Assembly: GCF_000003815.2 (NCBI RefSeq)
Contig: NC_049982.1
Span: 16,980,691 to 17,044,690 of the forward strand
DNA length: 64,000 nt
Source of the DNA: Branchiostoma floridae
Taxonomy: Eukaryota > Chordata > Leptocardii > Amphioxiformes > Branchiostomatidae
Direction of reading: 5' to 3'
Part shown: piece after piece, positions 56,470-64,000 of the stretch
Layout of the letters: each line of letters starts with the position of its first letter
Position numbering within the stretch: position 1 is the first letter of the stretch
Made by a program: the position numbers and the translations under genes
Notes under the pieces: model-generated
What the model was told of the DNA's origin: nothing
Seen by the model: only the letters and a program-made list of their open reading frames with translations
Databases searched by the model: none

Positions 56470-59400
56470 ATGGAGAAGCAGATCCCAGGTGAGCCCCTCC
56501 CCTCCAGGGAGCCTACCATCAGGAGCAGCTTTGGAGGGGAGCAGTCCGCTGATGGGAAGAACTTGGTGGAACAGGTTGAGGCCATCTTACAAGAAAGGAT
56601 CCGAAACGGAGACCAACATGCCAGGTTCACACTGGGGCAGTTCTACTTTGAAGAGGTAGGGGGAGTGGATGGTCATTACTAGCAATACCGGTAAATAATA
56701 CCTAAAATAAACCCTAGGATGTGTCCTACAAGAACAAGATATGATACAGGTCAATGTATTGATGATTGATTTCCCGAATATCTGTTTCTTTCCACAGGGC
56801 TTGTACAAGGAAGCTATTGTGCAGTTTGAAAGGCTGAAAGATAAAGATTGGCAGGCCATGTATCAGCTGGGAGTCATGTACTATGATGGGCTGGGCACAA
56901 AGGAGAACCATGTAAGACTGGATCTTATCTGTAACTGTCTGTACCAGGCAATCAGTAAAACTGTGCTTCAGTGGTATATACCAGCTACACAGACACATTG
57001 TTAATCTCTGTACATCCAACTCTAGCTCTAAGCATTGTTTAAAATTAGTAACATTAACACGTTACATATTTCTAATTCAAAAATTCCTTCTCTTTTGACG
57101 ATAACTATTCTACGATAGTTCTGAGACAGAACAATGTTAACATATTTTGAATATTACTAATTGTAAGTTGTAATCTTGTTTTTGATACAGAAACTTGCCT
57201 GTGAGTACATGAGAAAAGTTGCTACATCTGACAGTCAGCGTGCTAAACACCTTATCAGAGCAGCCCAGTACAATTTGGGGAGGGCATATTTTCAGGTGTG
57301 TCCAGACGTGTACGTTACTTTATAAAAAGGTAAAGACTAATATCACCAAAAAGGAGGATGCCTTGGTGGCAATTATTGTTCTGTGCTGTAGCTAAAATTG
57401 TGATTAAACTTGATTCAACAATCTTTTGAAATAAGTAAATTTGTACCAAGTTCCCTTTGCCATTATGTAATGTTTGAATTGTGCAAGTTTTTGAGATTGA
57501 AGAACTATTTCCCATTTCTTATTCTCCTGGTGCAATGCAGAAGCCCAATTGGCCATTTTTTTCTGTCAGAACCAGCTGGTCAGAACATTATCTCACTTGA
57601 TGCATCAAGAAGAACATTTTATATTTCTTACCAACCACCAATAAAACTTTGTCAAAGCTATCTGTATCAGCTCCTTGTTCATAAGGATCTGGTGGAAGAA
57701 TCAAGTGATTGACTGATATCAATCTTTATTTCTAAGTTATTGCATCACTGTAGATGCCTAACAAGGAAACTTGTCCCTACAGGGTTATGGTGTGGCCCAG
57801 TCGGACGCAGAGGCAGAGAAGTTTTGGATCCTGTCGGCTGATGACGGGAATCCTGAGGGCAGTGTGCGGGCCATGACCATGCTGGGCATGTTCTACTCCA
57901 GAGAGGACACCAAAGATCTGAAGAAGGTGCTGCAGTAAAGCTGAATACTCATAGTTAGAGCCATCAGTGAGGCATACCTCTATATGCAAATGTTCTTTGC
58001 CCAGATTCTAGTTTTAACTTTCGGAATTCTCAAAGACTGGTAGTATAACTATGTCTGGTAGTATAGCTATGAGATTCTGATATTCTGCTAAATGCGTTTA
58101 GGTACACAGGTAACAGGTTATACATTGACTTGTGTACAGTTTGTAGAAGGTGCAATTTGCGACGTGAGACAAGGTCTTTCCAGCCAAGAGCAGACAGGTG
58201 TTCGTTGTTGACATACAACCTATACGACAAACCAAGTATGATTCTCGCTGCACGGTTTTGTAGCTTCTGTAACTTGTCAGTTCTGTAACTTGTTAGTTCT
58301 GTAACTTGTTGCTCCTCATAAGGCATGGGTTAGAGGTGCTTGCACATAGATGTGGAGGCTGGATAGCAGCTCACCAGCAGCTATATATCTCTAGGGTTTG
58401 CACTGTGATGGTTGAGGAGATGAAGATCTTCCCTTACATGATTACTGTTACATGATTGAAGTAATATGCAAACAATATTTTATGCTTGGTGATCCAATCT
58501 TATATCACAGTGTCCTTTATTTGGTATGATCACTCAGTTATCAAACCCAGAATGACCTTTACATAATTAGCATGCTATGATCCAGACAACTCCATTTAGT
58601 CTGGTACATGGTAACCAGTGTCATCTTGCCATTCCAAGCTGATTTGTATGTTGTGGTTTACAGGCCTTCTTCTGGCATTCAGAAGCCTGTGGAGCTGGCA
58701 GTTTGGAATCACAGGGTGAGTAGTGAAGGAAATTACTACTGTAGGGTTGTGTTGTATGATAGCACTTGAAACAATGTAGATTTTGTCCAGATTGGCACCT
58801 AATGGCAACAGCAGTTTTTAAAAATTCATGTTAGAGTACTGTACTTCACTTGTTTCATAGGAATTCGAAATGCATTGTGGAAAGTTTACAACCATAATGA
58901 TTCAAATTGCAGTTTTGCTGGTCAGTGCAGACAAAATCACAGTAGTACCAATGCTAATGTAGGCTCACTGATACTACAAGTATGGTATAAAAATGGCTTG
59001 AAGATTGACATATATTGTTTGAAGGTGCCTTGGGTGTCATGTATGAACATGGCCAGGGGAAAAGAAGGGACCCTACCTCAGCCTTTGAGTGTCTGAAGGA
59101 GGCATCAGAGAGGGGCAGTGTATATGCCATGGGGAACCTGGTGGCACACTACTACAACAGGAAACTCTACACCAAGGCTGCAGACCTGGCAGCAAAGTGA
59201 GCACTGATTATGTATCATACATTAATCTGAATTCAAATTAAGCCCTGTATGTCAATCTAAGGTTGCAGGGCTTAATTCAGTGGAGAACTGGGTAAAGGAG
59301 CCATATGCTAAATTTCAAGTTCAGTGACAAAATGAAGTGGATGCTACAAGCCCTTGAAAGAATCAGTAATACAGTTGTAAGATAGAGTACACTTTCACAA

Positions 59401-60494
59401 ACATGAAAAAAGCCACTGCCAACATTGCCCGAGGTATGTCAGTACTTGAAGTTGCTAAGGAGGAACACCAGGAACTACATCAGGGCACACTCTTTCCAAG
59501 AACTGCCCAGTCGTCAGCAGAATTGTTGAGCCCATAGTGAGGATATGTATTTAACTTGACTATGCCATCACAGAACAATTGACACCTATCTCACCCATCC
59601 AGGGTATCTCAGTACCAACCAGAAGATGTGCAGACAATAGCAGCCCACACTGACTGTATCTCAGGATTCATTGCAAAGGGCATTGCCATGGCATGCTTCT
59701 TCTACGCACGCTGTCTGCACATGGGTCACGGGGTCCGACAAAATAAGGAGGAAGCCAAGACATACTACTCAAAGGTCGGATTTTATAATTGGTTCTAGAG
59801 GGATGTTTGTTCATCAGTTGTTTATGCATACATAAGTAAACAAAGACAATGAAACACAGTTAATAGTACAAGGTTATCCAGTAGCCACAAGACAGTCATG
59901 ACAGGAATTTCTCATGTGAAAGCCATTCTCAACCCACTTTATTGTCTGGACACACTTCTTTTGATATGACGAGGAAGGTCAATTTTACTGTAACCTTAAT
60001 TCATTTCTTAGTGTAACAGGTGGGTGATAGCTCCACGAACAACATTTCAACTGCAAAGATAAGCAGATAAGCAGATACTAAAAGTTGCTATAGTATATTG
60101 AATATATGTATGAATATATATATATATATATTCAGGTTACAATATGCTTTGTTTCAAATGGGCAGACCCCACAGACCCCTACATTGGCCAGATGTAGAAA
60201 TGCAAAGGAAAATTAAGTGATTGTGCAAAAATGATCAAAGGATGACATGCAGTTGCCCAGTTATTTTGACAGGCAAAATAATACTCGTACATCAGGACTC
60301 GTAGAATCTTTTAAAGGTACAAAGTTGTCCCACAAATGCCTGCTAGCATTGACTACCTTCCACGTGTTGCAGCTATAGCTAAAAGATTACAAAATATTCA
60401 TTATTCATATTCTGTATTGATGTTTCAGGCCTTCACCTTTGACCCTGACATGACAGCCATGCTTCAGAACCAGATGACTCATGGCAGGATCTGA
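56470..60494 (+). CDS. LRP2BP: LRP2-binding protein-like, Sel1-repeat protein
   Basis: Eight coding exons: 56470-56655, 56798-56911, 57191-57295, 57783-57926, 58664-58715, 59025-59196, 59603-59774 and 60429-60494, joining to 336 aa. Vertebrate LRP2BP is about 347 aa and aligns along its length. Recognisable blocks include ARFTLGQFYFEE, AMYQLGVMYYDGLGT, QYNLGRAYFQGYG, AMTMLGMFYS, FFWHSEACGAGSLESQGALG, VMYEHGQGKRRDPTSAF, ECLKEASERGSVYAMGNL and ACFFYARCLHMGHGVRQNKE. These are Sel1-like helical pairs (LG-x-x-Y-x-x-G) that act as a scaffold; in vertebrates the protein binds the cytoplasmic tail of megalin (LRP2). Cytoplasmic, with no signal peptide. The start fits because the preceding acceptor at 56431 leaves a short 5' UTR. 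Confidence 0.92.
58030..58326 (-). mobile_element. Non-LTR retrotransposon ORF2 C-terminal fragment (antisense in an LRP2BP intron)
   Basis: The minus strand reads DKLQKLQNRAARIILG, LGWKDLVSRRKLHLLQTVHK and LLPVYLNAF, typical of the region after the reverse transcriptase domain in CR1/L2/Jockey-type LINEs. Only about 90 codons remain, with no catalytic RT motif. It is a 5'-truncated relic between exons 57926 and 58664. Confidence 0.75.
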
Positions 60495-60578
60495 TGCATT
60501 GTGGGATACAGCCTTAAGAGGGGACTTTGTAAAATATATGCTTGTAAAAGATGATTCTTAATGGTTACATTACAAGGA

Positions 60579-60584
60579 AATAAA
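60579..60584 (+). terminator. Poly(A) signal of LRP2BP
   Basis: AATAAA lies 85 bases past the stop codon, a usual distance for a short 3' UTR. Confidence 0.6.
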
Positions 60585-61146
60585 GACAGGCAATAGAAAA
60601 TGGTAAGTTGTTGGAAAAGGTAATCATTGTTGTGGAATTTGGAGACATAATGCCACAAATGGTATTTTACACCAATTATGTATTTTAATACATGTTTGTA
60701 GCATTGATAAGTTCAGCTGAATATTGGCATGATATCAAAGGTTTGGTTGCTAATATGTTGTAAAAGATAAAATCTGTCTGAATACAGAATTTTTGTAATG
60801 TTTAGTCATGGTGTCACTAGAAGGTGATCTTCAGCTATCTTATGTTCTTTTGGAAAAAGAATCATTAAATGTACTTCTCAATGGTAGAGCAGCCTTTCTT
60901 ACAACTCTTGGTGTGTTTTAATGCCTGTAAATATGATGTACTTTCTTGAATAGTGCTGGATACAGCATTTGGAAGATATAGTTATTATTTACATTTTGTT
61001 ACCACCCAAGGCAAACCTTGATACATCTCAAAATGTCATTTCCACATATTTTGTAAAACTTGTTTGTGATATAACTTTGTATTTGTAATGTATCATTTGT
61101 ATAAAACCATGAGCAATACAGAGATGTTTGGGTATTTTTACTCTGC

Positions 61147-61172
61147 GAGAGAGAGAGAGAGAGAGAGAGAGA
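61147..61172. repeat. (GA)n microsatellite
   Basis: Thirteen GA units form an uninterrupted run in the intergenic region. Confidence 0.95.
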
Positions 61173-62071
61173 ACGAGAAATAAAGAAAAATATATTCCCG
61201 AACGTTGGAAATTTAAGATGCCTCGGAGCGTCGGAGCGTATTACAAGAACATGTCTTACCATCACGACACCATCATGGCTGTAAAGCCCGGCGTGATGTC
61301 AGAACACCACATTAGCACGTACGCAGCATCAGCATGGAAGGAAAGCCATAGTATGTGTGGTACGTTTCCCATTTGATGAACGTACCGAGGACAGACAGAC
61401 GCATGTCAAACTTAATACTTTGATGGAAACTAAACACAAAACTTAGGGATTATGAACCGTGTGGAAACGAAAGGGACTATAGGAATGGGACATTCCCTGG
61501 CAAATGTGGCGGTCACCACACGGATATCAGCCTGCACCATTGTCAGACTATAAATATTTCAGCTAATTTGTGCAATGGGCAAAAGCACAACAGCGTAGCT
61601 GTCATAGCGACTCCTGTGTTGGATGGCGTGCGTCAGAACAATTAATGACAATGATGACTCCGCATTGTGAAAGACAGTTCAGGCATACTTTATTCATTGG
61701 TTACGGGGGTAATAAAGCGAAGGGTTGATGCAGGGGTTTTGTGAAAATGATTTTTACATTAATACTTAAAAGATAAACTTTTATTTTCCTTGCTAAGTGT
61801 CTATGGTAATTGGAGGAAAGTCATTTGGCAGAAACAAAGATACTGAATAACCAGTCTTATGGGGGTACTGTTTGATAACTGTTGAGAGTCTGTTGTGTTA
61901 CAAACCCCTTTCAAGCCATCGAAGTAATCTACTCCTCATTCTTGATCCTGTTGATAAACTCAATTGACATTAGTAGCCTTTATCATTGTGTCGTAGTTCA
62001 GGTTATGGTATGTGACAGGATCTCATTCGATATATACTAGTCTAACGTTACCTTACTTCAGTTTGCCTATT

Positions 62072-64000
62072 ATGTCAGCAAAGTCTGAGCAAACTGATAT
62101 GAAAGAGCCGCGATTCGGAGCCATGGACGAGCGGAATGTCGGTAGAAACAACGTCGCCAAGTTGGACACACCTGTTCGGTCGGCCCGCCCTAAAGCCCAT
62201 GGACAAAATGGCGACGTGGACGGCAGTGTTCCCGGTGACAGATCACTGTCAAAAGAAGATCAACGTGCGTTTGCGGTTCGTCAGTGTCTAAAGCCTGTTT
62301 TAAGCCACGCGGGGATTGTTGCTCTTCTACTGATCTACTGCTTCGTGGGAGCCGCTATTTTCCAAGCGATTGAGTCTCCTCGAGAGATAAAGGAGCAACA
62401 AGAACTCATAAAATCCCGCGACTTGGTTATCGAGATGCTTTGGAACAACAGTCAAATAATGGACCAAGAAAACTGGACTCGGTTTGCAATGATGGAAATC
62501 GGAAATTTTGCACATTCACTTGACGCGGCTTTTCATCACGGTGTTACGCCAGGCTCTGCGGAGAAGTGGACCTACTACGGCTCCCTGTTCTTCGCCGCAA
62601 CCGTAGTCTCAACAATAGGTAAGGCTTGATGCACGGGGAATGTTTTGAGACATATTCTGAGATGAAGTTGAGATAAAAATTCAAAGTAGGTACATGTATA
62701 TAGGTTCCTTAGTCTAGAGGTTGGACTACTTTAAATATGGATTAGACAGAACAGCAAGGTATTCGGATTGCCAGTGCAAGATGTACTTCAATATTTTACT
62801 GTCGTCTTTTTCGGCTTGTCTCCTTAAAGGTAGAAAAAAGTTCTAAAGAACCCACCGTGTGGTTTGATTTCAAACACAATGACTGATCTTTTGTCATTCA
62901 GAATGAATGAAGCGTCATATTTGTGTGAAACATATTAGTCACGGTGGTTACTAGTAACATAAGAGGTTATTGAACGGCAGGAAGTTTTGTCCTTCACCAG
63001 TATGGATGGTATTAAATATTTGATGATCGATGTTATAATTGCACCATTTGGGACTGTTTGGCATTTACTGACTCACATTTGCTGAAGCCACGTAGTTTCA
63101 AGGGGTGAAGGAGTCTGCGTATATGTCACGCATACTCTTACAAGGAGCAGATTTTCAAGATTCCTAGCTCGGAGTTTATTACCTTCGCCGATAAGGTTAT
63201 GTTTGGGGGTGAATTAAATTCAAGAAGGGAGTTACGAATAGTTATGGCTTTCAGTATTCAGATAGTTTGAGAATAATTGACATCATTAGATGTTTGAGAA
63301 CTTACGGTTTATAAACTTACGTAGCACAGATACAAATGCACAAATAGTTGAGCTTACAAGAAGTTTGATTTTCTCATTATGTATTCTATTTTCAAATCCA
63401 TAGGTTACGGCCACCACGCGCCTGTGACGCCGGAAGGGCGGATCGTCTGCATCCTGTACGCGCTGGTGGGCATCCCGCTCTACCTGTTCTGTGTGGCGGA
63501 CCTGGGGCTGATGCTCGCGCGCGGAATGACCAGACTGTTTTCTCTTGTCGGATATCAGCTCTGGCGACTTGAGCGAGACAGAAGAAAGCAGAGATTCAAA
63601 GACAATCGCAAGGGTTCTCCGTCAAATGAGAGCGTCGCATGGAGTAACACGTCGGGAAATAGCAATCGCACCGAGTTTACAACGTCAAGTCCAAGAGATT
63701 CACCTAAAATATCAAATACAACGTCTGAAAAAGAAGACCCAGATTCAGCATCGCCACTGAGGAAAACAGCATCTATTGATAGCGAGGACATAACACCATC
63801 AGGGGCACAATCATCTACAAGTGGAGGTCTCCCCGAAACAAAAACAGGACCCGACAGATATAAACGTGCTGACGGCGAAACTTCTACGTCATACAACGCC
63901 CGTAGCTGTCGGACAGGGGAGAGCAGACAAAGGGGTGTGGTCTTGGTGGACCAAAACATGGACGTCATCTCCTTGGACGATGATGATGAAGAGTCTGTTC
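62072..64000 (+). CDS. Two-pore-domain potassium channel (TRESK-like), 5' part
   Basis: Exon 1 is 62072-62618 and exon 2 begins at 63404 and stays open to the window end; the gene is cut there. Residues 1-75 are a polar cytoplasmic N-terminus; TM1 is about 76-98 (VLSHAGIVALLLIYCFVGAA). An extracellular cap with N-glycosylation sites follows (NNS, NWT). The first pore has WTYYGSLFFAATVVS and the filter TIGYG at 181-185, split by the intron. TM2 is about 193-222 (ILYALVGIPLYLFCVADLGL). After TM2 the frame runs on for over 150 residues of Ser/Thr-rich and acidic sequence without TM3. A long loop at this place is the mark of TRESK (KCNK18) among vertebrate K2P channels. I chose ATG 62072; an in-frame ATG at 62012 would add 20 residues. 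The second pore lies beyond the window. Confidence 0.85.

Larger units (their letters stand above)
60495..62071. other. LRP2BP 3' UTR and intergenic region
   Basis: A poly(A) signal lies at 60579. The rest is AT-rich with a (GA)n tract at 61147-61172 and no convincing gene. The end of the region is the upstream side of the K2P channel gene. Confidence 0.6.

Noticed and set aside
62012-62071. Upstream in-frame ATG for the K2P channel
   Set aside because: It would add 20 residues that resemble 5' UTR translation (hydrophobic, no conservation expected). ATG 62072 is preferred, but this is not certain.
1-64000. CRISPR arrays, bacterial operons, riboswitches or phage features
   Set aside because: The sequence is clearly intron-bearing animal DNA. 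No spaced direct repeats of CRISPR type or bacterial gene layout were seen.

Overview
The window is animal nuclear DNA. Genes are split by GT-AG introns, intergenic spaces are AT-rich and carry small DNA transposons, and three runs of N (18685-19635, 21896-22383, 31541-32162) mark assembly gaps. The gene set (RNF141, LRP2BP, a K2P potassium channel, a vWF/mucin-type giant with a chordate-like cystine knot, and tandem PLP decarboxylases) and the style of the repeats fit an invertebrate deuterostome. A lancelet (Branchiostoma) is my best guess; that is an inference, not read from a marker.

Layout. 1-2513: no gene seen apart from possible 5' UTR parts. 2616-5756 (+): RNF141-type RING protein in six coding exons. 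7734-40766 (-): one very large secreted multidomain gene for which I could place 63 exons, about 10.2 kb of visible coding sequence. From the N-terminus it reads: signal peptide, three EGF-like repeats, a VWA domain, a WSC-like Cys domain, four VWD-C8-TIL units with an extra TIL/E insert before the fourth, Cys-rich VWC-like units, one mucin CysD (WxxW) domain, a fifth VWD-C8-TIL unit, a run of single-exon Cys modules, a VWC domain and a C-terminal cystine knot. This is the plan of vWF and the gel-forming mucins, with a novel N-terminal extension and no Ser/Thr-rich mucin tract in the readable sequence. RNF141 and this gene converge at about 7 kb.

42323-45296 and 46882-51061 (-): two intact tandem copies of a group II PLP-dependent decarboxylase (499 and 503 aa) with identical intron positions. 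51062-56469: no protein gene, but a clean 371-bp solo LTR with a 4-bp target duplication and a 1.5-kb element bounded by palindromic hairpin repeats that contains a tRNA-like sequence. 56470-60494 (+): LRP2BP (Sel1-like repeats, 336 aa), with an antisense retrotransposon fragment in an intron. 62072 to the window end (+): 5' part of a two-pore-domain potassium channel with a long loop after TM2, resembling TRESK.

The genes do not form a single pathway. The RNF141/giant-mucin neighbourhood may be an old chordate linkage, because human RNF141 and the gel-forming mucin cluster both lie on 11p15. Splice sites were placed by eye from GT/AG signals, frame continuity and family alignment; no search or transcript data were available.
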